This document shows, piece by piece, positions 9,005 to 16,295 of a stretch of DNA of 64,000 nucleotides. The position numbers were made by a program, and so were the translations under genes. The notes below the pieces were generated by a model. The model was not told where the DNA came from and did not search any database. It saw nothing but the letters and a program-made list of their open reading frames with translations. Every line of letters begins with the position of its first letter. Position 1 is the stretch's first letter. Location of the stretch: assembly GCF_009728145.1 (NCBI RefSeq), contig NZ_WOCA01000006.1, positions 1 to 64,000 on the forward strand, written 5' to 3'. The stretch is from Ornithinibacillus caprae (GTDB taxonomy: Bacteria; Bacillota; Bacilli; Bacillales; Amphibacillaceae).

Positions 9005-9835
9005 TTAATTCAATTTCTTTCTTAGAAAAACTAAGGTTATAGCAGAACCAATTAATAGGCCTATCACAAGCATAGCTACAAGGGACCAATTACTTGTTTG
9101 GGGTTGTTCATTTTCGTCACTAGATGTATCAAGTAAAAATGTAGATGTATTGCTTATCACATCATAATCCTCACCGTTTATTGAACCAGATTCTTCCTCG
9201 ATTAGATTTGCTCTAATGAGCCATTTACCTTCTGACTCCAACTCAAACTGAAAGCTACCTTTTTCATCCGTTGTAGTCTCTAAAATCTCATGTTTGGGTC
9301 CATATGCGATAACTGTAGCCTCACTAACAGCAGAGTTATCTAACAAAATATTTCCAGAGAAGGAACCAGTTGAAAAATCAGATATATCGGTGCTTGGAAC
9401 AATCTCAAATTCCATATTAACTGCCTCTTCGGTGTTCGTATTTTCGTTTCCGACATGATGTACAATTTTTGCCATATGATTACTTAATTGTGTAACATCT
9501 TCATCCTCAGGGGTATATGTACTCTTTTCCCGAAGAGCCCAAAATGTGTACGTACCCTCTTTTTTAATTGGGACATAAGCTCTAGAATAAACACCTGCTT
9601 CTTCTAGGTTCAATTGTTCTACCGCTCCGTCTGGATAACGTACAAATAGTTGATAGTCGGTAGGGCTTGATTCACTAACATAGTCTCTAATATGTCCCCA
9701 TAAGATGTCGACTCTCAACTCTCCACTATCTTCAAACTCATCAACTTGAATAAACAATTCGTGCGCAGATACTTGTGGTAAGTATATAAATAGGGAGCAT
9801 ACCACGATCAAAAAAATAACAAAAGATTTTCTCAT
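9005..9835 (-). CDS. DUF4198-type extracytoplasmic accessory protein of the nickel transporter (NikK-like)
   Basis: The 276-residue product has a signal peptide (1-24, ending VSAHE), a DUF4198-like beta domain (about 25-130), a second carboxypeptidase-regulatory-like beta domain (about 155-225) and a C-terminal membrane anchor followed by RKK. The mature N-terminus begins with a His that could bind metal. Such proteins accompany nickel ECF transporters (Nik(K)MLQO types) and are absent from the cobalt CbiMNQO systems, which carry CbiN instead. It lies 17 bases downstream of the second accessory gene and 10 bases upstream of nikQ. Confidence 0.75.
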   Translation of the reverse strand: MRKSFVIFLIVVCSLFIYLPQVSAHELFIQVDEFEDSGELRVDILWGHIRDYVSESSPTDYQLFVRYPDGAVEQLNLEEAGVYSRAYVPIKKEGTYTFWALREKSTYTPEDEDVTQLSNHMAKIVHHVGNENTNTEEAVNMEFEIVPSTDISDFSTGSFSGNILLDNSAVSEATVIAYGPKHEILETTTDEKGSFQFELESEGKWLIRANLIEEESGSINGEDYDVISNTSTFLLDTSSDENEQPQTSNWSLVAMLVIGLLIGSAITLVFLRKKLN

Positions 9836-9852
9836 GTTACACCTCTTAACAC

Positions 9853-10269
9853 TTATTTTCTTTTGGTACGGAAATAGAATATAGAAGCTATAAAGCTCAA
9901 AATAGATAATCCAAGTAATACCTTAATCAACTTAGGGATCGTTTCCTCCTGGGCTTCATTACGTAACGAGGCAGCACGGTGTCCTAACCCATCATCCGCT
10001 ATCATTCTATGTACTTGTAATTGCTTATCATACTCTAGGTAGCCATTTTCATCTACTTGTTTTTTCTCTATGAGAGCATTCCCGTTTTTATCATACAAAG
10101 TAACTTCAGCCATCTTTGCAGGTGATCCATTGTCATAGTGTACAAATATAAGACCATCTTCTGCATGATCGATTATCATTTTATGGGCAAATATTGTTTG
10201 TGGGGTTGTAATTAGGTATACAACTACGGAGAATAGCAGTATTAATATGGAACTATATGATTTGTTCAT
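9853..10269 (-). CDS. Small membrane-anchored accessory protein of the nickel transporter (NikL-like)
   Basis: The 138-residue product has a signal peptide (about 1-28, cleaved near IFAHK), an extracytoplasmic beta domain with several His residues, and a C-terminal transmembrane helix ending in RTKRK. Its start overlaps the nikM stop by four bases, so the two are translationally coupled. Size, topology and position match the NikL/NikN-type accessory subunits of nickel ECF transporters. Assignment to NikL specifically is by context. Confidence 0.7.
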   Translation of the reverse strand: MNKSYSSILILLFSVVVYLITTPQTIFAHKMIIDHAEDGLIFVHYDNGSPAKMAEVTLYDKNGNALIEKKQVDENGYLEYDKQLQVHRMIADDGLGHRAASLRNEAQEETIPKLIKVLLGLSILSFIASIFYFRTKRK

Positions 10270-10895
10270 GTTTTTGAACCTCCTGTTTCCATGGAGGTAT
10301 GTTTAAATAAACTAGGTCTCATTGCATAAAGATGCTTAACAGCAAATCCGGTTAATACGCCTTCAAGCAATGCTAGGGGGAAATAAGCCATTAAAACAAT
10401 TTGAATAACAGAGAAAGCTCCATTCCCGTAACGTTCATTGGATAATAAAAGGAGTGTAATTAATAATAAAACTCCAATACAGATGGCAATGAATCCTCCA
10501 ATAAAACCTTTCCAAAAGATTGGTATTTTCTTTACATATGTAAAGAACGAATGGACCAAAAGGGCTGGTAATGACATTAGCAGAAAATTAGCACCAAATG
10601 TACTGATTCCTCCATGTTGAAATAATAGGGCTTGGAGTATTAAACCTACGAATACAGCTAAAGGAGCTCGTCGGCCGAGAATTAATCCGAGAAATCCACC
10701 TAATAAGGGGTGGATAGAGGTAGGACCAATTGGAATATTGATTAAGGATGCAACAAAAAATGCACCAGATAGTAAGCTGATTTTAGGGATTTCCTCTTCT
10801 TTTATTCCTTTAAGGGAATAAGTGAGTACACCAACAGCCGCTATCGTAGTAGTTGCTGCAATCGAAATATTTAATACACCATCCGTTACATGCAA
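10266..10895 (-). CDS. nikM: ECF transporter S component, nickel (NikM/CbiM)
   Basis: The 209-residue membrane protein has the CbiM/NikM core, including PTSIHPLLGGFLG with the metal-binding His. I place the start at TTG 10895, not at ATG 10901. The GGAGG site is only one base from the ATG but seven bases from the TTG, and the TTG gives the N-terminus Met-His-Val-Thr-Asp-Gly. In this family the N-terminal amine, His2 and a later His bind Ni2+ or Co2+, so an exact Met-His start matters. It heads the nikM-accessory-accessory-nikQ operon. Confidence 0.88.
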   Translation of the reverse strand: MHVTDGVLNISIAATTTIAAVGVLTYSLKGIKEEEIPKISLLSGAFFVASLINIPIGPTSIHPLLGGFLGLILGRRAPLAVFVGLILQALLFQHGGISTFGANFLLMSLPALLVHSFFTYVKKIPIFWKGFIGGFIAICIGVLLLITLLLLSNERYGNGAFSVIQIVLMAYFPLALLEGVLTGFAVKHLYAMRPSLFKHTSMETGGSKT

Positions 10896-11007
10896 AAGCA
10901 TCCCTCCTCACATTTAAAGATCAATACAACTAAATATATTATGTTTTTTACATGAATATGAGTGGGGTGTGTAAATAATGCTCGTTGAGTGTTTATGTGA
11001 TAGTATA

Positions 11008-11045
11008 CGTACACCACCTGTGAAGCATTTTATAGGTGGTGTACG
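11008..11045. other. Perfect 12-bp inverted repeat between nikM and a coat-like gene
   Basis: CGTACACCACCT and AGGTGGTGTACG flank a 14-base loop. It lies downstream of the minus-strand coat-like gene and about 110 bases upstream of nikM. No U-run follows on either strand, so it is a weak candidate terminator; it could be an operator or an RNA stability element. Confidence 0.5.
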
Positions 11046-11057
11046 AGTACTTTCGAT

Positions 11058-11348
11058 TTAACGATGTGGAACATATTGCCCTAGCGTTTGTTGTGTATGC
11101 AACGTATGCGAAAAGCCTTTTGGATGGGGCTTTTTGTAATCGTCTGACGGCCAATGTAAAATGTTTAATTTATTATAGGTTACTGGTTGGTCTGGTGCAT
11201 ATGCACATACATTGCCTTTGTTTTTGTTGCCACCTTTAACTTTCTGTTGCTGTGGAAATTGAGACCATCCTTGATATGGAACATTTGTGTAGGGAATGCC
11301 TTGATTTCCGTAATACATAGGAACTCCTGGTTGGTAATAGTAAGTCAA
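11058..11348 (-). CDS. Tyr/Gly/Pro/Gln-rich small protein, possible spore coat component
   Basis: The 96-residue product starts MTYYYQPGVPMYYGNQG from a TTG six bases after GGAGGG. Its N-terminal half is rich in Tyr, Pro, Gly and Gln, followed by a short Lys/Gly/Asn linker and a C-terminal part containing CAYAPDQPVTYNKLNILHWPSD. The composition resembles spore coat or exosporium proteins, and four gerP-like genes start 275 bases away on the other strand. I do not recognise a named family, so the coat role is inference. Confidence 0.6.
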   Translation of the reverse strand: MTYYYQPGVPMYYGNQGIPYTNVPYQGWSQFPQQQKVKGGNKNKGNVCAYAPDQPVTYNKLNILHWPSDDYKKPHPKGFSHTLHTQQTLGQYVPHR

Positions 11349-11429
11349 TCTTATCCCTCCTTGTTATTCTGTATATATGTATTCACGGATAGGCTCTAAT
11401 GCTATTCATAGGGTTTGTCTAAAATAATA

Positions 11430-11545
11430 AAGTGAATCTTTAATCAGTGGGGTTTCCCTTCATCCCCACTGATTGTTAGTATCGCAAAGGTATGACCTAG
11501 AGGCCTCTGAACGAATCGGGCAGCCAGTAACTTGCGGAATAAATT
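11430..11545. repeat. Copy of the AAAGTGAAtCTTtAAT palindromic repeat
   Basis: It begins AAAGTGAATCTTTAATCAGTGGGG and includes a 13-bp hairpin (ATCAGTGGGG...CCCCACTGAT, 11441-11471). It then continues through GTTAGT and CGGGCAG to CTTGCGGAATAAA. The order of blocks follows the complement of the 50.9-kb element, with divergence in the middle. It fills much of the gap between the divergent coat-like and gerP-like genes; the rest of the gap holds nothing I recognise. Confidence 0.5.
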
Positions 11546-11623
11546 TATGTTATGTACAATGCCTTCACAGTTTATTTGAGTCATGAATAGAATAATGTAT
11601 TACAGCAAAGCAAGGTGGTGCTT

Positions 11624-11851
11624 ATGGTTCCTACACACATTAATAATATATTCGCAATAAGAATTAATTCTGCTACTAGTAATTCTTCCATAAACTATGG
11701 AAATGCCGCACATAAAGGGCATCAAGCAAATATGAAGCAGAATACGGGGTATTGGCAGCCTGGAGATGCTAATTTTAGTCCATTACAGTTTAATAACTCC
11801 AATATATCTAATGATCCAGATGTTACGGATCAAGCACAGGCACAGGTCTAA
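11624..11851 (+). CDS. GerPA/GerPF-family spore germination protein
   Basis: The 75-residue product starts MVPTHINNIFAIRINS, six bases after AAGGTGG. It follows the gerPA/PF pattern: an N-terminal beta strand with INxxxxNSSINYGN, a glycine/asparagine-rich centre, and a C-terminal NDPDVTDQAQ motif. GerP proteins sit in the inner coat and help germinants reach their receptors. The next gene is a paralogue (TNNIFGIRINN shared), and gerPD- and gerPC-like genes follow on the same strand, so this is a small gerP-type operon, probably sigma-K dependent. Confidence 0.78.
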   Translation: MVPTHINNIFAIRINSATSNSSINYGNAAHKGHQANMKQNTGYWQPGDANFSPLQFNNSNISNDPDVTDQAQAQV

Positions 11852-11931
11852 TATAATATAGTATTAATGGGGGGGGAAATCCCCCTTTAATTAATTAAAT
11901 ATAGTCGTCCATAGATATAAGGAGGCTAGGT

Positions 11932-12156
11932 ATGAGTAGTCATACGAATAATATTTTTGGAATCCGCATTAATAATGTTGTTAGTAATGGTTCCGTGAAT
12001 TTTGGTAATACATGGCATACGGGACATCAAGCCAATTTGAAAGTTAATGTAGGATATTGGCATAGTGGAGATGCAAACAATAGTCCATTGCAATTTAATA
12101 ATGTGAATTATGCTAATGATTCCGATATAAATGATCAAGTGCAGAAGCAGTTATAA
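11932..12156 (+). CDS. GerPA/GerPF-family spore germination protein (second copy)
   Basis: The 74-residue product starts MSSHTNNIFGIRINNVVSNG, with ATAAGGAGG upstream. It shares GHQAN, the GYWxxGDAN motif and SPLQFNN with the preceding gene, so the two arose by duplication. The C-terminus NDSDINDQVQ matches the DPDVxDQ end of GerPF. It is 80 bases downstream of its paralogue and 16 bases upstream of the gerPD-like gene. Confidence 0.78.
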   Translation: MSSHTNNIFGIRINNVVSNGSVNFGNTWHTGHQANLKVNVGYWHSGDANNSPLQFNNVNYANDSDINDQVQKQL

Positions 12157-12172
12157 GAAAGGCTGATGTGAT

Positions 12173-12373
12173 ATGAATATGCAAATAAATATTAGAGGTA
12201 TAAGAGTAAATACCATAAGTACATTAGGATCATTAAATGTAGGAAAAGTATTATTTGCTAAAAATCAGTCTAGCAAAATCCAACTTCCTAAATCGCATTT
12301 TGAGGATCAAGAAATGGAAGAAGAAGAAATAAAACCGCTTGTTCCAGACTTTCCCCTCCCCAATAAGGATTAA
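12173..12373 (+). CDS. GerPD-like spore germination protein
   Basis: The 66-residue product starts MNMQINIRGIRVNTIS and ends with an acidic stretch and PLVPDFPLPNKD. GerPD proteins are about this size, begin with a similar beta strand, and end with a PLVxDVPxP motif, so the match is reasonable though short. It lies between the gerPA/PF-like pair and the gerPC-like gene, which strengthens the call. It is presumably an inner-coat protein. Confidence 0.62.
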   Translation: MNMQINIRGIRVNTISTLGSLNVGKVLFAKNQSSKIQLPKSHFEDQEMEEEEIKPLVPDFPLPNKD

Positions 12374-12415
12374 TAGGTATTAGGATAGTATTTTTTTAGT
12401 TAGGAGTGTAAGTGA

Positions 12416-12895
12416 ATGAGTAAGAATCAACCGCATTATTATCCACAATATCGATATCATCCATTCCCCTTTCAAGGAACGTATTTTCAAAGCCCTTACT
12501 TTTTAATGCCTAATATACAAAAACAGGAACAAAATAATGAACCAAAGCAGAAAGCTGAAGAAGTGCAACAGCCGTATAACATCGTTGAGCATTTGGAAAA
12601 AATTTATAACAAACTGAATCAACTGGAAGAGGAAAATAAGCAGATTAAAGAAGAGCTAGAAAATAAAAAAGCGATTAAAGTTGAAAATGTAAATTATAAA
12701 ATTCAAGACTTACATGTGGAAGATTTATCTGGGGCATTGCTAGTTGGGCTAACCTCATGGAGTGATGCGGAGGAATTACAGGAGTTGCTGGCTGAGAATG
12801 GTCCTGTGATGTTTAACGATCTAAATACCGATGAGATGCAAAACAATATGGAGAACCAACAAATGCAAAATGAACAAAATGGAGAAAATGGATAA
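12416..12895 (+). CDS. gerPC: GerPC-like spore germination protein
   Basis: The 159-residue product has a Tyr/Pro/Phe-rich N-terminus (1-35), a coiled coil (about 58-88) and then VENVNYKIQDLHVEDLSGAL, which corresponds to the conserved IEYKFDQLKVExLEGTLNIGL block of GerPC. The tail is rich in Gln, Asn and Met. It lies 42 bases downstream of the gerPD-like gene and is followed by a strong terminator, so it closes the operon. No gerPB or gerPE homologue is visible here. Confidence 0.75.
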   Translation: MSKNQPHYYPQYRYHPFPFQGTYFQSPYFLMPNIQKQEQNNEPKQKAEEVQQPYNIVEHLEKIYNKLNQLEEENKQIKEELENKKAIKVENVNYKIQDLHVEDLSGALLVGLTSWSDAEELQELLAENGPVMFNDLNTDEMQNNMENQQMQNEQNGENG

Positions 12896-12898
12896 ATC

Positions 12899-12937
12899 AA
12901 CTTTCGTAGCTTTATATAAGGTATCGCTACGAAAGTT
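12899..12937. terminator. Bidirectional terminator between gerPC-like and nikO
   Basis: AACTTTCGTAGC and GCTACGAAAGTT form a perfect 12-bp stem with a 15-base loop between the two converging genes. Confidence 0.75.
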
Positions 12938-12942
12938 GGTTG

Positions 12943-13779
12943 CTAATATTCATACTTATCTTTTTCATTGAGTTGCTTAAAAAGTAATCGAAAAGCTTCT
13001 TGCTCATTTATTGGAAGTTTATTAGATGAAAACTCTGGAACCATTTTAAACGTTCTAGCAATAATAGGTAAGTGAAGGTTTGCTTCGCGAATATATTTTT
13101 CATCCGCTAGCAATTGATTATCCCCTACGGCTAATATTTTTCCATCCTTGAGTAGGACAACCATATCAGCCCAAGAGGCAGCAAAATTCACATCATGTGT
13201 GGATAATAATATGGTTTTCCCCATATAATGCAGTCCTTGCAACAAGCCAGCAATCTCATCTTGACCAGCTGGATCCAAGAATGCCATTGGCTCATCTAAA
13301 ATAACTATATCTGGACGCATTGCAAGAATTCCTGCAATGGCAACTCGTTTTTTTTGTCCATAACTTAAATGATAAGGTGCTCTGTCCTTGTATTCTAGCA
13401 TTCCTACATTGCCTAATGCGACTGTACACATTTCATTAATATCTTCCTCTGACATATGTAAATTACGTGGTCCAAAAGCGACGTCATCCCAAACGGTACC
13501 GGAAAATACCTGGTCATCTGGATCTTGGAAAACCAATCCAACCTGCTCTCTAATAAAATGTGCATTTTTTTTCGTTACCATATTTCCTAAAATAGAAATG
13601 GTTCCTTCGTTTGGTACTTTTAATCCGTTTAGGTGATGTAAGAGGGTCGACTTTCCGGCGCCATTTGGTCCAAGCAGCGCTACTTTAACTCCAATGGGTA
13701 TTGTTAACGTTATATCTTTTAGCGCTTCTATACCATTATCATAACGAAAAGTTACCTTATTCATTTCAATTGCATTCAT
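12943..13779 (-). CDS. nikO: ECF transporter ATPase, nickel/cobalt (NikO/CbiO)
   Basis: The 278-residue ABC ATPase has Walker A (GPNGAGKST), the Q-loop VFQDPDDQVF typical of ECF ATPases, signature LSYGQKKRVAIAG, Walker B (IVILDEP) and the switch His (LLSTHDV). The ATG at 13779 follows AGGGGGAAAG. It is transcribed in the same direction as nikM-nikQ but is separated from it by the divergent spore genes, so it must have its own transcript. It most likely powers the NikM/NikQ complex. A terminal extension of about 45 residues after the ABC core is normal for CbiO. Confidence 0.85.
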   Translation of the reverse strand: MNAIEMNKVTFRYDNGIEALKDITLTIPIGVKVALLGPNGAGKSTLLHHLNGLKVPNEGTISILGNMVTKKNAHFIREQVGLVFQDPDDQVFSGTVWDDVAFGPRNLHMSEEDINEMCTVALGNVGMLEYKDRAPYHLSYGQKKRVAIAGILAMRPDIVILDEPMAFLDPAGQDEIAGLLQGLHYMGKTILLSTHDVNFAASWADMVVLLKDGKILAVGDNQLLADEKYIREANLHLPIIARTFKMVPEFSSNKLPINEQEAFRLLFKQLNEKDKYEY

Positions 13780-13857
13780 TAAGCTTTCCCCCTGTCTAAC
13801 CTGTTTATAGTGGATCATGTCGTTACTAATGTAAAATGCACAGTAACATGAAACGAT

Positions 13858-13912
13858 AGTTGGTGTATTTATATCGCTGCGGAAAGCAACTGCCCGTAGC
13901 GGAAATCACGTT
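13858..13912. repeat. Fragment of a Bacillaceae intergenic repeat
   Basis: The sequence around GGAAAGCAACTGCCCGTAGCGGAAATC matches, from memory, the end of a repeat common in intergenic DNA of this family. A different part of what looks like the same repeat lies at 59676-59739. It sits in the 245-base gap between nikO and the ureohydrolase gene; the rest of that gap holds only a terminator. Confidence 0.4.
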
Positions 13913-13990
13913 GTTATTACTGCGCATTCTACATCAATTATGAATACTAGAAAAAGCAACAAGCAGTTTGAAAAAGTAATTAACAATGAC

Positions 13991-14019
13991 ATGGAGTCCC
14001 ATCGAAGTTGGGACTCCAT
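13991..14019. terminator. Terminator near the ureohydrolase gene
   Basis: ATGGAGTCCCA and TGGGACTCCAT pair around a 7-base loop, a few bases past the ureohydrolase stop codon. Confidence 0.7.
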
Positions 14020-14024
14020 CATTT

Positions 14025-15179
14025 TTATGTGAACTTTTTACCTAGTTTTCCCGCTTTTACCATAGCTGCAAGAACATCAGAAATTACTCTTGTTCCTAGT
14101 AGTGCAGTTTGATCACTAACATCATATGGTGGAGATACTTCCACTAATTCCATTCCACAGATTCCTTCACTTGCTACTCGACTTACAAATTGAATTCCTT
14201 CTCTAGGTAGGAATCCACCTGGCTCTGGCCATCCGGTACCAGGTACAAAACCGCTATCAAATGAATCGATATCGACACTTAGATAGACAGCTTTAGCCCC
14301 CTTCCAAGCTTTTTCCAATGCAATATCCGCTATTCGATCGATACCATGTTTTTCTATATCTCCCATTGTGATGACCGTGGTATTAAACTTGCGAACATTT
14401 TTAACTGCTTCACGTGGAACTTGCCATCCGCCTATTCCAACTTGAACAAGATTTTCAGGTGGGGCATTTGGAATATTAGTGGCATGGAACCATGGTGTAG
14501 TGTGCATTCGTTCATCCATATCTTTTTCTTGTAGATCAAGATGACGATCCATATGAATGATCCCGACTTTTCCATCTACATTATCAGCAATTGCACGTAA
14601 ACATGGATAACCAATAGCATGGTCTCCACCAAGCATTACTGGGAGTGTTCCTTGTGCGAAAACATGAGATACTGCTTTATAAATTTGGTCAAAGCTTTTT
14701 TCAATATTGGCAATGGTAAATACATCACCGACATCACACATCTTTAATGACTCTTTTAAATCCACTTGATATTCGTAACTGTATGATGTATACAATTTGG
14801 AAATTCTACGAATGGCTTCTGGGCCGAATCTTGCCCCTGCGCGATATGTTGTACCAATATCGAACGGCACACCAATAAAAGCTACATCATACTCACCAAC
14901 ACGTCGGACGTCTTCTAAAAATGGAGAACGTAAAAAAGTGGGGATACCAGCGAATGCAGGTCGTGGTTCACGTGTGAAAGTTGAAATAGTTCGATCACCA
15001 ATAGATGGAGCTGCTTCTAATCCATAGCGAAGGGATCGCTCAATTTCCTTTTCTCCTTCAACCTCTGGAATTTTAGCTTCTTCTTGTGCCTTTTCAATTC
15101 CTAAAAGATCGGTCGTCCGTTCACTTTCTAAGGCTTTTTTTTGCCTAAAGCTTAATCCATGATTATCAAAAAAACCCAA
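14025..15179 (-). CDS. gdmH: Ureohydrolase of the guanidine hydrolase (GdmH) type
   Basis: The 384-residue arginase-fold enzyme starts at TTG, behind AGGAGGTG. Metal-binding motifs are GGDH (184-187), DRHLD (211-215) and SVDIDSFD (301-308). Ordinary agmatinases have DAHxD; the Arg in place of Ala, the roughly 90-residue N-terminal extension, and the blocks TPWFHATN, GIGGWQVPRE and GTGWPEPGG match what I remember of cyanobacterial Ni2+-dependent guanidine hydrolase (Sll1077). The predicted reaction is guanidine to urea and ammonia. Its neighbours include a nickel ECF ATPase 245 bases downstream. I found no guanidine riboswitch in its 100-base leader. Alternatives are guanidinobutyrase or another guanidino-acid hydrolase. 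Confidence 0.75.
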   Translation of the reverse strand: MGFFDNHGLSFRQKKALESERTTDLLGIEKAQEEAKIPEVEGEKEIERSLRYGLEAAPSIGDRTISTFTREPRPAFAGIPTFLRSPFLEDVRRVGEYDVAFIGVPFDIGTTYRAGARFGPEAIRRISKLYTSYSYEYQVDLKESLKMCDVGDVFTIANIEKSFDQIYKAVSHVFAQGTLPVMLGGDHAIGYPCLRAIADNVDGKVGIIHMDRHLDLQEKDMDERMHTTPWFHATNIPNAPPENLVQVGIGGWQVPREAVKNVRKFNTTVITMGDIEKHGIDRIADIALEKAWKGAKAVYLSVDIDSFDSGFVPGTGWPEPGGFLPREGIQFVSRVASEGICGMELVEVSPPYDVSDQTALLGTRVISDVLAAMVKAGKLGKKFT

Positions 15180-15280
15180 ATAAACACCTCCTGTTGCCTA
15201 GACCTTTTTGTTATATCTTTCGTATCGATTAAGTATATTCAGCATGAAGCTTATTTCATGCAAAAATATCTCGATATTCT

Positions 15281-15787
15281 TTAATCACTTTCCTCAAGAT
15301 CCTGGATCTCAAGCTTTTTCAATGTTTCCTTCGTACGGATTAATCGATGTAAATGAACGTAGAGATATCCGTACTGGTAAGAAGCACTGATTTTGTCATG
15401 ACGACAAGGGTATGGCAATTTTACCTTCCGAATAACTGGACCTTGATAGAGCTCTGATTGAATGGGGCGAAATCCTTTATGATTAATCTGTATATACCCG
15501 GAGATCTCCAGGGTTTTGTCATATACATCAATTTCAACATCTTCAAGCATTAATCCTGGTGCTCTAAATATAAGCAAAAGTTCATTTTCCAGTTCACACA
15601 TGTCAACCTTCATACTAGAGGTATTGACTGAATTGGACTGATTATTATTATTATTATTATTATTATTGACTTCTGATCCTTCTTCATTGTTTTCTAGAAA
15701 ATCAAAGCTTGAAAAGAAATCTTCGCCAAGGAAGTTTGGTAGTTTCTCGTTCCACTTCTTTGGCCAATATTTATTCAAAGATACCAC
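15281..15787 (-). CDS. Spore-coat-like Hsp20/alpha-crystallin protein with poly-Asn tract
   Basis: The 168-residue product has a variable N-terminus (1-60) with nine consecutive Asn codons. It is followed by an alpha-crystallin domain (about 62-150) with ELLLIFRAPGLMLEDVEIDVYD and a beta-strand pair around YQYGYLYVHL. Such short Hsp20 proteins in spore-formers (CotP/CotM-like) are often coat components, but that is inference here. It is about 100 bases upstream of the ureohydrolase, with a small hairpin between them, so cotranscription is possible. Confidence 0.72.
   Translation of the reverse strand: MVSLNKYWPKKWNEKLPNFLGEDFFSSFDFLENNEEGSEVNNNNNNNNNQSNSVNTSSMKVDMCELENELLLIFRAPGLMLEDVEIDVYDKTLEISGYIQINHKGFRPIQSELYQGPVIRKVKLPYPCRHDKISASYQYGYLYVHLHRLIRTKETLKKLEIQDLEESD
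15641..15668. repeat. ATT trinucleotide microsatellite inside the Hsp20 gene
   Basis: Nine uninterrupted units encode nine Asn residues (minus strand AAT). Copy number could vary by slippage without breaking the frame. Confidence 0.8.
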
Positions 15788-15908
15788 TCCCTTCTGCCCA
15801 GTTATAGATAGTTTAGTATAGAGGTACTAAAAAGGTGCATGTATGTATATGAGTTATAACAAGATCATGAATCCCATAGGATATAGAGGAAAGGTAGGAG
15901 GTGTTCTT

Positions 15909-16214
15909 GTGGATGATAAGGTTGTCCAGTTGGAAAAGCGAGTAAGGGAAATGGAGAAAAATAATGCAACTTTTCAAGCAGAGCTAAAAGAATTAAAGGT
16001 AGAACTAGATCTTTCCATTAAAAAGACGTTAGAGTCCTTAACTACCAATCAAGGGTTTGCAGGTAATGAAAAAATAAATTATTTACAGGAAGTTAATGAG
16101 CAAATGTTTCAGCAGAATCTTCGACTGAGAAATTTAATTGAGAAGTGTATACAAAACCACATAGTACCAACTCAGGATCAATACTATGAAGCCTTACGTG
16201 AAGATACTACGTGA
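15909..16214 (+). CDS. Unrecognised coiled-coil protein
   Basis: The 101-residue product starts at GTG 15909, seven bases after TAGGAGG; a longer in-frame start at 15843 lacks a ribosome site. About residues 5-45 form a heptad coiled coil (VVQLEKRVREMEKN). A second helical part begins near NYLQEVNEQMFQQN and the C-terminus is hydrophilic. No family is recognised. It is divergent from the Hsp20 gene, sharing a 120-base intergenic region, which fits a sporulation-associated pair but does not show it. Confidence 0.65.
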   Translation: MDDKVVQLEKRVREMEKNNATFQAELKELKVELDLSIKKTLESLTTNQGFAGNEKINYLQEVNEQMFQQNLRLRNLIEKCIQNHIVPTQDQYYEALREDTT

Positions 16215-16244
16215 TACCTTTTTAGTAAATTGGAATGAAACAGT

Positions 16245-16282
16245 AATATTCACACAATACCAGTTGACATTGTGTGAATATT
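16245..16282. terminator. Perfect 14-bp hairpin after the coiled-coil gene
   Basis: AATATTCACACAAT and ATTGTGTGAATATT are separated by 10 bases. The A/T-rich stem and weak T-run make it a modest terminator. Confidence 0.55.
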
Positions 16283-16295
16283 TATTATATATTGT

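Noticed and set aside
9005-10269. CbiN-type cobalt transporter subunit
   Set aside because: CbiN is about 100 residues with two helices. The two genes here encode signal-peptide proteins with DUF4198 or NikL-like layout, which points to nickel.
10896-11057. Cobalamin or NiCo riboswitch before nikM
   Set aside because: The leader is too short for a cobalamin aptamer and I see none of the conserved blocks of either class.
15180-15280. A guanidine riboswitch before the ureohydrolase
   Set aside because: The 100-base leader shows only a small hairpin (GCATGAAATAAGCTTCATGC). I found no ykkC-like consensus and no pair of ACGR-loop hairpins.
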